A stretch of DNA of 64,000 nt from Pseudomonadota bacterium (GCA_023426545.1 JAFAAN010000071.1:20581-84580), one strand, 5' to 3'. Positions 40,849-51,061 are shown, counted from the stretch's first letter. Program-made: numbers and translations. Notes: generated by a model not told the origin, from the letters alone.

Positions 40849-42381
40849 TCACGCCGTCCGCGGGAAGGCGCGGGTGGCGGCGTCGTAGTCGCTCCACCAC
40901 GCCTGGAGCGCCTTCATGTCGGTGGCGCGGGGCTCGTCGCCGGGGCCCGCCATGTCCAGGTAGGCGTTCAGCAGCGGCCGGAAGTAGGGGTGCGCGCAGC
41001 GGTCGATGATGTCCTGGGCGCGCCGCTTGGGCGAGCGGATGTCCAGGTTGAGCGCGTAGCCCTGCTCGGTGACGACGCACTTGATGTCGTGCTCGGTGTG
41101 GTCGATGTGCCGCACGTACGGCATGACACAGCTCACCGTCCGGCCATCCTTCAGCCGGCGCGTGGACGGCGTGTGGACGATGCTCAGGTACGCGTTGCGG
41201 AAGAAGTCGCCCGAGCCGCCCAGGCCGTTGACGATGCGCGAGCCGTCGATGTGCGTGGAGTTGACGTGTCCATAGATGTCCACCTCGATGGGGGTGTTCA
41301 TCGCGATGACGAAGAGGCGGGAGATGATCTCCGGGCTGTTGGACAGCCACATGGGCCGCAGCACCAGCCGGTCCTTGCTGCGCTCGAACATGTCGAGGAA
41401 GCGCTGGCGCCCCTCGGCGGAGAAGGACACCGCGGTGGCGGAGGCGTATTCGAACTTCGCGTCGTCCTCCACGTAGCGCAGCATCCCGTCCTGGAAGACC
41501 TCGGTCCAGAAGCGGATCTTCTGGAAGGGCGAGTCGTAGAGCTGGCCGATGATGGCGTTGGCCACGTTGCCCACGCCGGACTGGATGGGGGGCAGGCGCT
41601 TGCCCCATTGGTACTGCTCCTTGCAGCGCAGCAGGAAGTCGATGACGTTCTCCGCGATGCGCTTGTCCGTGTCGTCCGCGGCCTTGAAGGGCACGGGGTG
41701 GTCCGGCGTGCGGGACTCCACCACGGCCACGACCTTGCGCGGGTCAATCTCCACGTAGGGGTTGCCGATGCGGTCCCTCACGTTCACCAGCGGCAGCGGC
41801 CAGCCCACATGCGGGTGCACGGCGGGCAGGACGATGTCGTGGAAGCCCGTGTAGTCCGGCCCCGAGGTGTTGACCTCGAGGACGATCTTCTTCGCGCGGG
41901 CGAGCGCCTCCGCGCTGATGCCCACCGACGAGGTGAGGATGACGCTGCCGTTCTTGCGGACGCGGGAGACCTCGACGACGGCCACGTCGATGTCGCCGTA
42001 GAAGCCGTACATCAGGTTGCGCGCGAAGGCGGACAGGTGGACGTCCGTGAAGTCCATCTCCCCGGCGTGGATGCGGCGCCGGGAGGCGGGCGAGGACATG
42101 TAGGGGCCGCGCCTGGCGATGAAGGGCGCCATGGGGCCCTCCACGTCCTCGGACAGCGATGCGCCCGACAGCAAGGTGATGCGCGACTCCGGCGCCGCCT
42201 GGGAGAAGTGCCAGGCGAGCGCAGGCAGGAAGGTCTTCGGCTCCCCGGACTTGGTGAAGCCGCTGATGGCCACGGTGTCGCCGTGGACGACGTGCTTCAC
42301 GGCCTCCTCGACGGGGACAACCTTCGCCAGCAGCTCGGCGTTCTCGATGCGGTCCTTCAGCGTGCTCGTCACGGTCATCAT
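40849..42381 (-). CDS. Acetyl-CoA hydrolase/CoA-transferase family protein
   Basis: A 510-residue Ach1/SucCoA-type class I CoA-transferase. The N-terminal domain has GDTVAISGFTKSGEPKT near 40-56. The catalytic Glu is in RFWTEVFQDG near 290, and the C-terminal NGLGGSGDFFRNA loop binds CoA. Enzymes of this family act as acetyl-CoA hydrolase, or move CoA from succinyl- or propionyl-CoA to acetate; this sequence does not decide which. The start is one of two ATGs (42381/42378), with TTACAT 6 nt upstream. It fits well with the mutase cluster in the same window. Confidence 0.9.
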   Translation of the reverse strand: MMTVTSTLKDRIENAELLAKVVPVEEAVKHVVHGDTVAISGFTKSGEPKTFLPALAWHFSQAAPESRITLLSGASLSEDVEGPMAPFIARRGPYMSSPASRRRIHAGEMDFTDVHLSAFARNLMYGFYGDIDVAVVEVSRVRKNGSVILTSSVGISAEALARAKKIVLEVNTSGPDYTGFHDIVLPAVHPHVGWPLPLVNVRDRIGNPYVEIDPRKVVAVVESRTPDHPVPFKAADDTDKRIAENVIDFLLRCKEQYQWGKRLPPIQSGVGNVANAIIGQLYDSPFQKIRFWTEVFQDGMLRYVEDDAKFEYASATAVSFSAEGRQRFLDMFERSKDRLVLRPMWLSNSPEIISRLFVIAMNTPIEVDIYGHVNSTHIDGSRIVNGLGGSGDFFRNAYLSIVHTPSTRRLKDGRTVSCVMPYVRHIDHTEHDIKCVVTEQGYALNLDIRSPKRRAQDIIDRCAHPYFRPLLNAYLDMAGPGDEPRATDMKALQAWWSDYDAATRAFPRTA

Positions 42382-42545
42382 GCGTGGATGTAACACACCG
42401 CGTCTTGCCCGGGGGCACGGTGTTGGCCGGGAACAGCTGGGCAGGCAGGCGTGTTGGGGCGCCCGCGATTCCGTACCCCGATTCGCGGCGGGATGCCGTT
42501 AGGCTCCGTCCCTCTTCAGCCCTTTTCGTCGGGAGACATCCCTAC

Positions 42546-44750
42546 ATGCGTAAGTTCCTCTTCGCTGGCGCGGGCATGGCCGTCCTCGTGTCCGCCGGCT
42601 GCGCGACGACCTCGCAGGAGTCCCAGAACATGGCCACCGCGCCCCAGGCCGCCACCCCCGCCGCCCAGCCGCAGGCCAACCCGCTGCTCGCGAAGTGGGC
42701 GGGCCCCCACGGCGGCGTGCCGCCGTTCGACCAGGTGGCGGTGGAGCGCTTCAAGCCGGCGCTCGAGGCCGCGATGGCGCAGACGCGCGGCGAGCTGGCG
42801 GCCATCGCCAACAACCCGGAGGCGCCCACCTTCGAGAACACCCTGGAGGCGCTGGAGGCCGCCGGCAGGACGCAGGGCGACGTGGAGACGCTCTACGGCA
42901 TCTGGAGCTCGTCCATGAGCGGGCCGGAGTTCCAGGCGCTGGAGCGGGAGATGGCGCCGAAGCTGGCCGCCTTCGACGACGAAATCTACCAGAACGAGGC
43001 GCTCTTCCGCCGCATCGAGGCGGTGTACCAGTCGCCCGACAAGGCGAAGCTGACGCCCGAGCAGCAGCGGCTCGCGTGGCTGCACTACACGCGCTTCGTG
43101 CGCTCCGGCGCGAAGCTGGACGCGGCGGCGAAGCAGCAGCTGGCCGCCATCAACCAGCGGCTGGCCTCGCTCTATACGTCGTTCAGCCAGAACGTGCTGG
43201 CGGACGAGGAGGGCTACACCGTCGTCCTGGAGTCGGAGGCGGACCTCGCGGGCCTGCCGGACTCCGTGCGCGCGGGCGCCGCCGCCGCGGCCGAGGCGCG
43301 CGGGATGAAGGGCCAGTGGGTCATCACCAACACGCGCTCCTCCATGGAGCCGTTCCTGACGTACTCGTCGCGGCGCGACCTGCGCGAGAAGGTGTGGCGC
43401 AACTACGTCAACCGCGGTGACAACGGCGACGCGCACGACAACAACGCCATCATCTCCGAAATCCTGAAGCTGCGCGCCGAGCGCGCCGCGCTGCTGGGCT
43501 ACAAGACGCACGCGCACTGGCGGCTGGAGAACGCCATGGCCCGCACGCCCGAGCGCGCCATGGAGCTGATGGAGGCCGTCTGGAAGCCCGCGGTGGCCCG
43601 CGTCCAGGAGGAGGTCGCGGACATGCAGCGCGTGGCCGACAAGGAGGGCGCGAAGCTCAAGATCGAGCCCTGGGACTACCGCTACTACGCGGAGAAGGTC
43701 CGCAAGGCCAAGTACGACCTGGACCAGAACGAGGTGAAGCCCTACCTCCAGCTGGAGAAGCTGCGCGAGGGCATGTTCTGGGTGGCTGGCGAGCTGTTCG
43801 GCTTCTCCTTCACGCAGGTGAACGACGTGCCCGTCTTCCACCCCGACGTGCGCGTCTGGGAGGTGAAGGACAAGGCCAGCGGGCGCCACGTGGGCCTGTG
43901 GTACTTCGACCCGTACGCGCGCAAGGGCAAGCGCTCCGGCGCGTGGATGAACGCCTACCGCAGCCAGGAGCGGTTCCGCGGCGACGTCACCACCATCGTC
44001 TCCAACAACTCCAACTTCGTGAAGGGCCAGCCCGGTGAGCCCGTGCTCATCAGCTGGGAGGACGCCTCCACGCTGTTCCACGAGTTCGGCCACGCGCTGC
44101 ACGGCCTCAGCTCCAACGTGACGTACCCGTCGCTGGCCGGCACGGCGGTGGCGCGCGACTACGTGGAGTTCCCCTCGCAGCTCCTGGAGCACTGGCTGTC
44201 CACGCCGGAGGTGCTGAACACCTTCGCGCTGCACTACCAGACGGGCGCGCCCATCCCCCAGGCGCTGGTGGACCGCATCGAGAAGGCGGCCACCTTCAAC
44301 CAGGGCTTCGCGACGGTGGAGTACCTGTCCAGCGCGCTGGTGGACATGAAGCTGCACCTGGCGGGGGCCACGCCCATCGACGCGGACGCCTTCGAGCGCG
44401 ACACCCTGAAGGCGCTGGGCATGCCGAAGGAGATCGTCATGCGGCACCGCACGCCGCAGTTCGGCCACGTCTTCGCCGGGGACGGATACTCGGCGGGCTA
44501 CTACAGCTACCTGTGGTCGGACACGCTGACGGCGGACGCCTACGAGCGCTTCACGGAGGGCAGGGGCGCCTACGACAAGGACGTGGCCGCGCTGCTGCGC
44601 CAGCACGTCTTCTCCGTGGGCAACACCCTGGACCCGGCCGACGCCTACCGCGCCTTCCGGGGCCGTGAGGCGGGCATCCAGGCGCTGATGCGCAAGCGCG
44701 GCTTCCCCGTGCCGGCCGTGCAGGCCGCGCCGAAGAAGGCCGCGAAGTAG
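42546..44750 (+). CDS. M3-family oligopeptidase lipoprotein
   Basis: A 734-residue zinc metallopeptidase of the M3 family (Dcp/oligopeptidase A type). The lipobox signal FLFAGAGMAVLVSAGC places it in the envelope, unlike cytoplasmic Dcp. The zinc motif LFHEFGHALHGL is near 511-522, with the downstream E in YVEFPSQLLEHW. It cleaves short peptides, probably in the periplasm for nutrient peptides. GGGAG lies about 12 nt before the ATG at 42546. It is divergent from the CoA-transferase. Confidence 0.93.
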   Translation: MRKFLFAGAGMAVLVSAGCATTSQESQNMATAPQAATPAAQPQANPLLAKWAGPHGGVPPFDQVAVERFKPALEAAMAQTRGELAAIANNPEAPTFENTLEALEAAGRTQGDVETLYGIWSSSMSGPEFQALEREMAPKLAAFDDEIYQNEALFRRIEAVYQSPDKAKLTPEQQRLAWLHYTRFVRSGAKLDAAAKQQLAAINQRLASLYTSFSQNVLADEEGYTVVLESEADLAGLPDSVRAGAAAAAEARGMKGQWVITNTRSSMEPFLTYSSRRDLREKVWRNYVNRGDNGDAHDNNAIISEILKLRAERAALLGYKTHAHWRLENAMARTPERAMELMEAVWKPAVARVQEEVADMQRVADKEGAKLKIEPWDYRYYAEKVRKAKYDLDQNEVKPYLQLEKLREGMFWVAGELFGFSFTQVNDVPVFHPDVRVWEVKDKASGRHVGLWYFDPYARKGKRSGAWMNAYRSQERFRGDVTTIVSNNSNFVKGQPGEPVLISWEDASTLFHEFGHALHGLSSNVTYPSLAGTAVARDYVEFPSQLLEHWLSTPEVLNTFALHYQTGAPIPQALVDRIEKAATFNQGFATVEYLSSALVDMKLHLAGATPIDADAFERDTLKALGMPKEIVMRHRTPQFGHVFAGDGYSAGYYSYLWSDTLTADAYERFTEGRGAYDKDVAALLRQHVFSVGNTLDPADAYRAFRGREAGIQALMRKRGFPVPAVQAAPKKAAK

Positions 44751-44770
44751 CCCCTGGATGCGGGCCCGGG

Positions 44771-45589
44771 CTATCCCTCCAGCGGGAAGAAGTGGCTGAA
44801 GGGGCCTGGGCCCCGTCCCAGGGCCAGGGGATGCTCCAGCGCGGCGGTGACGTAGTCCTTCGCCCGCCGCGTGGCCTCCAGCGGCGGAAGCCCCAGCGCC
44901 AGGTGCGCGGCGATGGCCGCCGACAGCGTGCAGCCGGTGCCGTGGGTGTTGCGCGTGTCCACCGCGCGCAGGTGCAGCGTCTCCATGCGCTCGCCGTCGA
45001 ACCAGACGTCGGTGCCGCGCAACGCGCCCGTCATGCCACCGCCCTTCACCAGCACGGCCCGGGGGCCGAGCCGGTGGACGCGGCGGGCGGCTTCCTTCAT
45101 GTCCTCCAGCGTCTCCAACTGAATACCGGCGAGCAGCTCCGCCTCGTGGCGGTTGGGCGTGGCCACGGTAGCCAGGGGCAGCAGCAGCTCCTTGAGCGCG
45201 CCCACGGCCGCGTCGTCGATGAGGCGCGCGCCGGTGCGGGACACCATGACGGGGTCCACCACCAGCGGGCCCAGGCCCAGGGCCCGCAGCCGCTGGGCCA
45301 CGGTGGTGATGATGGCGGGGTTGACGAGCATGCCCGTCTTCACGGCACCCGCGCCAATGTCGGAGGCCACCGCGTCGATTTGCGCGGCGACGGCCTCCGG
45401 GGGCAGCACGTCCACGCGGGTGACGCCTTGCGTGTTCTGCGCGGTGATGGCCGTCAGGGCGCTGGTGCCATGGACGCGGTGGAAGGCGAAGGTGCTCAGG
45501 TCGGCCTGGATGCCGGCGCCGCCCCCGCTGTCGGAGCCGGCGATGGTGAGCGCGGTTGCCACGGACTTCGAAGTCTCCATGGCCGCCAT
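44771..45589 (-). CDS. thiD: Hydroxymethylpyrimidine/phosphomethylpyrimidine kinase
   Basis: A 272-residue ThiD that phosphorylates HMP and HMP-P for thiamine synthesis. It has the N-terminal TIAGSDSGGGAGIQADL and the catalytic DTRNTHGTGCTLSAAIAA near 218. ATG at 45589 or 45580 (M1 or M4); I list the longer. I find no TPP riboswitch sequence upstream. It stands alone, convergent with the oligopeptidase gene. Confidence 0.93.
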   Translation of the reverse strand: MAAMETSKSVATALTIAGSDSGGGAGIQADLSTFAFHRVHGTSALTAITAQNTQGVTRVDVLPPEAVAAQIDAVASDIGAGAVKTGMLVNPAIITTVAQRLRALGLGPLVVDPVMVSRTGARLIDDAAVGALKELLLPLATVATPNRHEAELLAGIQLETLEDMKEAARRVHRLGPRAVLVKGGGMTGALRGTDVWFDGERMETLHLRAVDTRNTHGTGCTLSAAIAAHLALGLPPLEATRRAKDYVTAALEHPLALGRGPGPFSHFFPLEG

Positions 45590-45962
45590 GGTGCGGGAGG
45601 GGGCGCTCCGCCGCCAGTGCTTCGAGCGCTCACGAGGCCAGGACTGCGGGCTTCACCGCGCCGGGCAGCGGCGCCCGGTCCCCGACTCGGGGAAGTGCCC
45701 AGGCCCGGGGGCAGATGAAGGCGAGGCCCCGGTCGCCCTCGCACGCGTGCTGGCGCTGAGCGGCGATGAGAGCGCGGGTCCTCGCAGGCGGGCCGTGTCA
45801 CCCAGACGACTCGTGATATGTGGCCTGGACGGAAAATATCCGTATTTCTGTGAGTTGCTGGTTCCAGGGAAGCCGCGCGAGCGCGTGCGCCCCCTCGGGT
45901 GAAACCGCGGGGCCCCGGGCCGCGTTTGTTACGGTGACACGTCCCTTCCTCGAGCCTGGCTG
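45590..45962. other. Divergent intergenic region
   Basis: About 370 bp between thiD and the M20 gene. An AT-rich island at about 45815-45855 (GGAAAATATCCGTATTTC) is unusual for this genome and probably contains promoter or operator sequence. No gene is seen. Confidence 0.4.
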
Positions 45963-47423
45963 ATGAAACGCTTCCTCCTGTCGTTGCTTGTCGTCGTCGT
46001 CGCCGTCGCGGGAGTCCTCATCGCGAAGACGGTCCGCTTCACCTCGCGGCAGGTTCCACCGGAGCCGCCCGCTGCCTTCACCGTGGACGCGGAGGCGGCC
46101 GCGGCCCGGCTGGGCGGCGCGCTGCGGCTGAAGACGCTGGCCGCGTCGGAAGGGCGGCCGGCGGAGGACGCGGCCTTCGCGGAGCTCCACGCCTACATCC
46201 AGGCGCAGTACCCCCTTCTCCACCAGACGCTGAAGCGGGAGCCGGTGGGGGCCCACTCCGTGCTGTACACCTGGGAGGGCACCGACGCGTCGCTGCGCCC
46301 GGCGATGCTGCTGGGGCACCTGGACGTGGTGCCGGTGGAGCCCGACACGGCGTCGTCCTGGACGCATCCGCCCTACAGCGGGGTGGTGGCGGACGGCTTT
46401 GTCTGGGGGCGCGGCGCGCTGGATGACAAGGGGAGCGTGTTCGGCATCCTGGAGTCGGTGGAGTCCCTGCTCGCCGCGGGCTTCCAGCCACGGCGCACGG
46501 TGCTGCTCGCCTTCGGAGGGGACGAGGAGGTGGGCGGGCACGAGGGCGCGGAGACGTTGGCGAAGCTGCTCCGCGAGCGCGGCGTGACGCTGGAGTCCGT
46601 GCTCGACGAGGGCGGAATGATCATGTCGGGCACCGTGCCCGGCGTGGCGTCGCCCGTGGCCCTGGTGGGGGTGGCGGAGAAGGGCTTCGCCAGCGCCGAG
46701 CTCATCGTGCAGGGCGAGGGTGGCCACTCGTCCATGCCGCCGTCCCAGACGGCGGTGGGCGTCCTGAGCCGCGCCATCTCCCGGCTGGAGGAGTCGCCCA
46801 TGCCCGCGAGCCTGCGCGGCGGCAGCCGGGCCCTCTTCGAGTTCGCCGGTCCGGAGATGGGCTTCGGCATGCGGACGCTGTTCGCCAACCTGTGGCTCTT
46901 CGAGCCGCTGGTGCTGCGTCAGCTCACCGCGAATGTCACCACCAACGCCGCGGTGCGCACCACCACCGCGGCCACCATGTTCGAGGGCAGCGAGCGGGAC
47001 AACATCCTTCCCGCGCGGGCCCGTGCGGTGGTGAATTTCCGCATCCTCCCCGGGGACTCCGTGGAAGCCGTGCTCGAGCACGTGCGGCGCGTGGTGGACG
47101 ACCCCCGCGTGAAGGTGAGCACCCTGGGCTTCATCAGCGAGCCCTCACCGGTGTCGCGCATGGACTCCGACGCCTGGACCCAGCTCCAGCGCAGCGTGCG
47201 CCAGGTGTTCCCGGACGTCGTCATCGCGCCGTACCTCATGCTGGCGGCATCGGACTCGCGCTACTTCACCGGCCTGAGCGAGAACGTCTACCGCTTCATG
47301 CCCCTGCGCCTGGGCAACGCCGACCTGTCACGGCTCCACGGCAAGGATGAGCGCGTGTCCGTGCAGGGCTACGCGGACGCGGTGCGCTTTTATGCGCAGT
47401 ACGTGAGAAACGTCGCGAACTGA
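45963..47423 (+). CDS. M20-family metallopeptidase (carboxypeptidase-like)
   Basis: A 486-residue di-zinc M20 peptidase, type PM20D1/CPS1. One N-terminal hydrophobic segment (about 3-22) suggests membrane anchoring or secretion. The first zinc motif GHLDVVPVE is near 119-127. The bridging Asp is in WGRGALDDKG, the catalytic glutamates in GGDEEVGGHEG, and the dimer domain is in the middle. The related animal enzyme forms or splits N-acyl amino acids; here the substrate is unknown. No clear ribosome site. Confidence 0.88.
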   Translation: MKRFLLSLLVVVVAVAGVLIAKTVRFTSRQVPPEPPAAFTVDAEAAAARLGGALRLKTLAASEGRPAEDAAFAELHAYIQAQYPLLHQTLKREPVGAHSVLYTWEGTDASLRPAMLLGHLDVVPVEPDTASSWTHPPYSGVVADGFVWGRGALDDKGSVFGILESVESLLAAGFQPRRTVLLAFGGDEEVGGHEGAETLAKLLRERGVTLESVLDEGGMIMSGTVPGVASPVALVGVAEKGFASAELIVQGEGGHSSMPPSQTAVGVLSRAISRLEESPMPASLRGGSRALFEFAGPEMGFGMRTLFANLWLFEPLVLRQLTANVTTNAAVRTTTAATMFEGSERDNILPARARAVVNFRILPGDSVEAVLEHVRRVVDDPRVKVSTLGFISEPSPVSRMDSDAWTQLQRSVRQVFPDVVIAPYLMLAASDSRYFTGLSENVYRFMPLRLGNADLSRLHGKDERVSVQGYADAVRFYAQYVRNVAN

Positions 47424-47621
47424 GGCGGGCCGCGCCGGCTTCCGCTTTCCTGCGGAATGGGTGTTTCAGCCGTTGTCATCATGGGTGCCAATGTGTGCGG
47501 GTTGCGGAAAGGCCGGTAAAGTCCGCTCGGCCTGCATCTCCGCGTGGCGTCCGCGCGTCGCGCCAGCAGAACTGGCGTGATGCGTTGACAGGCGTGCGCA
47601 GCGATTTCAGCATTTGTGTCC

Positions 47622-49370
47622 ATGGTGACTCCCCCTCGCGGAACGCGGCTGGCGAGCGTGTTGCTCGCATCTCTTCTCTTCACGTTGGTGGCTTGTAGCA
47701 GTGGGGGAGGTCCGGCGAAGCCAGACGCCGGCACGGACCCGGACATCCCGGATGGGCCCTCGCGGGACTGTGGTGACGGCCAGCGCCAGGCGCACGAGGC
47801 CTGTGACGACGGCAACACCCTGGACGGGGACGGCTGCAACTCGACGTGTACCGCGGTGGAGCCGGGCTACCGGTGCGCGGAGCCGGGCCGGCCCTGTATC
47901 CACCTGGTGAACTGTGGCAACGGCCGCCTCGACGTGGAGGATGGCGAGCAGTGCGACGACGGCAACCTGGCCAGCGGAGACGGCTGCAACGCAAGCTGCG
48001 AGCTCGAGGCCGGCTGGGAGTGCCCGTCCCAGGGGCGCCGCTGCCGCGCCAAGGAGTGCGGTGACGGCATCATCGCTGGTGACGAGGAGTGCGAGGACGG
48101 CAATACCGTCCCGGGTGACGGTTGCAGCGAGCTGTGCCGGCTCGAGGACGGCTGGAAGTGCCCGCCGGGCGAGCCTTGCAGCCACACGACCTGCGGCGAT
48201 GGCATCGTCGAGGGCACCGAGCAATGCGACGACGGCAACACGGTGATGGGCGACGGCTGCTCGCCGCTGTGCACCAAGGAGCCTCGCTGTGTCGACGGCA
48301 CGTGCGAGGAGACGTGCGGCGACGGCATCCTCCTCCCCGGCAGCACCGTCGAGGAGTGTGACGACGGCAACACGCGCGCCAACGACGGCTGCTCGCCGGA
48401 CTGCAAGCTGGAGGAGGGCTTCGCGTGCGTGCTCATCGAGCAGGAGCCGCCGGCGCAGGTGTCCATCCCCGTCGTCTACCGTGACTTCCGCGGCTACGAC
48501 CTGCCGGCCACCGGCGACCTGCCGCGCGGACACATCGACTTCGAGAACAAGAACGGGGGCCGTGAGTACGGCATCATGGAGGACCGGCTCGACGCCAACG
48601 GCCGTCCCGTCTACGCCAAGGAGGGCAAGACGTCCGCCAACACCCACGGACGGGCCGCGTTCGACCAGTGGTACAAGGCCGTGGAGAACGTCAACAAGAC
48701 GGTGGTCGGCAGCTTCGTGCTCGACCGTCAGTCCAATGGCTCGTACGTGTTCGACGACCAGACGTTCTTCCCGCTCGACGACGAGCCGCTGTACAGCGGC
48801 GGCTGGGTGGCCGCGGGCTTCGAGGCGACACGCCTGGATACCATCAACCAGCGTCGCAACTTCCACTTCACCAGCGAGGCCCGCTACTGGTTCGAGTACA
48901 AGGGCTCCGAGGTGCTGACCTTCCGCGGTGACGACGACGTGTGGGTCTTCGTCAACGGCCGGCTGGCGCTGGACATCGGCGGGGTGCACGGCCCGGAGGA
49001 CGGCACCATCAACATGGCGCAACAGGCGAACTCGCTGGGGCTGCGGTTGGGCGGCATCTACGAGGTGGTGGTGTTCCAGGCCGAGCGCCACACGAAGGGT
49101 TCCTCGTACCGGCTCACGCTCAACAACTTCCTCACGGCCCGCACGGAGTGCACCGCCACCTGCGGCGACGGCGAGGTCCAGACGGAGCACGGCGAGGAGT
49201 GCGACGACGGCGTCAACGCGGGGGGCTATGGCGAGTGCGGCCGTGGTTGCCTCTGGGGCCCGCGCTGCGGCGACGGCATCGTCCAGGAGGACGCGGGCGA
49301 GGAGTGCGATGACGGCAACACCATCAACCGCGATGGTTGCAGCTCCACCTGTCTGCTGGAGATCGGCTGA
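47622..49370 (+). CDS. Cys-rich DUF4215 repeat lipoprotein with fibro-slime domain
   Basis: A 582-residue lipoprotein (signal VLLASLLFTLVACSS, lipid Cys near 27). About five tandem DUF4215-type repeats, each with CGDG...EECDDGN...DGC...C, span about 50-265 and again at the C-terminus. A fibro-slime domain (about 285-500) has the RGDDDVWVFVNGRLALDIGG motif that is typical of slime mould and bacterial surface proteins. Likely displayed on the cell surface or slime. TAAAGT at 47517-47522 could be a -10 box; the 5' leader then has a hairpin at 47561-47577. A GTG 6 nt upstream is an alternative start. Confidence 0.88.
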   Translation: MVTPPRGTRLASVLLASLLFTLVACSSGGGPAKPDAGTDPDIPDGPSRDCGDGQRQAHEACDDGNTLDGDGCNSTCTAVEPGYRCAEPGRPCIHLVNCGNGRLDVEDGEQCDDGNLASGDGCNASCELEAGWECPSQGRRCRAKECGDGIIAGDEECEDGNTVPGDGCSELCRLEDGWKCPPGEPCSHTTCGDGIVEGTEQCDDGNTVMGDGCSPLCTKEPRCVDGTCEETCGDGILLPGSTVEECDDGNTRANDGCSPDCKLEEGFACVLIEQEPPAQVSIPVVYRDFRGYDLPATGDLPRGHIDFENKNGGREYGIMEDRLDANGRPVYAKEGKTSANTHGRAAFDQWYKAVENVNKTVVGSFVLDRQSNGSYVFDDQTFFPLDDEPLYSGGWVAAGFEATRLDTINQRRNFHFTSEARYWFEYKGSEVLTFRGDDDVWVFVNGRLALDIGGVHGPEDGTINMAQQANSLGLRLGGIYEVVVFQAERHTKGSSYRLTLNNFLTARTECTATCGDGEVQTEHGEECDDGVNAGGYGECGRGCLWGPRCGDGIVQEDAGEECDDGNTINRDGCSSTCLLEIG

Positions 49371-49390
49371 GCGCGCTGGCTCGCTGTGAA

Positions 49391-49438
49391 GGGCCAGGGC
49401 CCGCTTCGGAAGGAACTCCTTTCGGAGCGGGCCTTCCC
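49391..49438. terminator. Long hairpin after the fibro-slime gene
   Basis: The core stem 49398-49413 pairs with 49418-49433 (16 pairs, three of them G-U; loop AACT). An outer GGG/CCC pairing extends it to 49391-49438. It starts about 20 nt after the stop. No T-run follows. Confidence 0.65.
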
Positions 49439-49555
49439 TGGAATTACTGAGTCCAATCCGGGTCCCCATCGACTTCAGGGGGCGCCGCTGCGCGCGAATC
49501 CCACGGGAGCAGGCCGTCTCCCGTGGACGGCCGTCTGTTATCGTCCGCGCGCTCC

Positions 49556-51010
49556 ATGGCTCCCCGCCCGTTCGCGCGTCTGCTGTGCCTCGTGTCCCTC
49601 CTGTTGGCCGTTCCGGCGCCGGGGGCGGTGGTGCGTTCGGCGTTGCCCCCTCCGGAAGAGGTCATGGCGACGCTGCGCGAGTTGGAGGCGGCGCGCGCGC
49701 GTGGCCGCGCCAGCGCCATGGACAGCGAGTTGGAGGCGCAGGCGCGCGCGCGGCCGGGGGACCTGATGCCCCGGCTGTACCGTGCCTGGCTCACCTTCCC
49801 CTCGGATGCATGCTGGAACGAGCTGAAGGCCATCTCCACGCTGGACCCGGAGAACCCGTGGCCCTTCGTGGGCATGGGGCTCGTCTATGTGCGGTGGGGG
49901 CTGCTGGCGGAGGCCCGCGCGCCCATCGCCACGGCGTTGAAGGAGGCCCCCGGCTTCCCGCCGGCGCTCTGGGCGGAGGGGGTGTTGCTCCAGGCCGAGG
50001 GGAAGCCGGCGGAGGCCGAGGCCCGGTTCCGCGAGGCGCTCTCCCGGCTGGACGCGCCCCAGATTCGCACCGCGCTGGGGATGCTGCTGGCGGGGTTTCC
50101 CGAGCGCGAGGCCGAGGCGCGCGCGGAGCTGACGCGGGCCGTGGAGGCGTGGCCGGAGCAGCCGGAGGCCTTGCGCAAGCTGGCGCAGCTTGCCCGGGCG
50201 GCCAACGACGTGCGCGCCGCGGCGGCCGCGGGCGAGAAGCTCGTGGCCCTCAAGCCGCGCGACCGGGAGGCGCACCGGCTCCAGGCCGACCTGTGGCTGG
50301 CGGCCTCGGAGAAGGAGAAGGCCGCGCGGTCGCTGGAGCGCTATGCCGAGCTGGGTGGGGGAGAGCCCGCGCCGCTGGGGTTGCTCGCGCGGCTGTATCG
50401 GGAGCTGGCGCGCCAGGAGGACGAGGAGAAGGCCCTGGTGCGGCTCGCCGCCGCCGCGCTCACGGACCCGGAGCCGCTGCTCCGGTTGGCCGAGCTGGCC
50501 GAGGTCCGTGGGGAGGTGGGGGCGGCTGAAGCGCGGCTGGTGGCGGCCTCCGAGCGCGCACCGGCCCGCGGCGACATCCACGTGCGGCGGGCGCGGCTGG
50601 TGCTGACGCAGGCACGTCACCAGGATGCGCTGACGGCGTACCGGGCGGCGCTCGCGGCCCCCGAGCGTCAGGTGCCCGAGGCCGAGGCGGAGGCCGCCGC
50701 GCTGGTGCGTCACTTCCGCCTGCCGTCCCAGCCCGCGCGAGGGACGCAGGAGCAAATCTACAACCGCGTGTCACTGGGGCTGGTCGCGCTCTACATGAAC
50801 CGGCTCAAGGAGGAGCCGGGCCTCAAGGGCAACCTGAAGGTCCAGGTCCAGGTGGACGCGTCCGGACGGGCCACGGGGGTGACGGTGCTGCACGACAGCT
50901 TGAAGGAGCCGCTCATCACCGGCCATGCCCACTTCGCCTTCATGGACGCGCATTACCCGCCGGGCCCCGACGCGCCCGTCTTCCAGTACGTCTTCCGCCC
51001 GCCGAAGTGA
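49556..51010 (+). CDS. TPR protein with TonB/AgmX-like C-terminal domain
   Basis: A 484-residue exported protein: signal peptide ARLLCLVSLLLAVPAPGA, then TPR repeats (about 60-370). The last about 95 residues (LKVQVQVDASGRATGVTVLHDSL) match TonB-C/AgmX-like modules in myxobacterial envelope proteins. Probably a periplasmic assembly factor. TATCGT lies 11 nt before the ATG and no ribosome site is seen, as for several other genes here. Confidence 0.8.
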   Translation: MAPRPFARLLCLVSLLLAVPAPGAVVRSALPPPEEVMATLRELEAARARGRASAMDSELEAQARARPGDLMPRLYRAWLTFPSDACWNELKAISTLDPENPWPFVGMGLVYVRWGLLAEARAPIATALKEAPGFPPALWAEGVLLQAEGKPAEAEARFREALSRLDAPQIRTALGMLLAGFPEREAEARAELTRAVEAWPEQPEALRKLAQLARAANDVRAAAAAGEKLVALKPRDREAHRLQADLWLAASEKEKAARSLERYAELGGGEPAPLGLLARLYRELARQEDEEKALVRLAAAALTDPEPLLRLAELAEVRGEVGAAEARLVAASERAPARGDIHVRRARLVLTQARHQDALTAYRAALAAPERQVPEAEAEAAALVRHFRLPSQPARGTQEQIYNRVSLGLVALYMNRLKEEPGLKGNLKVQVQVDASGRATGVTVLHDSLKEPLITGHAHFAFMDAHYPPGPDAPVFQYVFRPPK

Positions 51011-51061
51011 CGGCGGGGCCCGGCCGTGCGCCCCGCGTCGGCCGGGCCACGGACCCGGGCG

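Noticed and set aside
44771..45700. A TPP riboswitch upstream of thiD
   Set aside because: No CTGAGA or the second conserved TPP box could be found on the minus strand in the 100-200 nt before the start.
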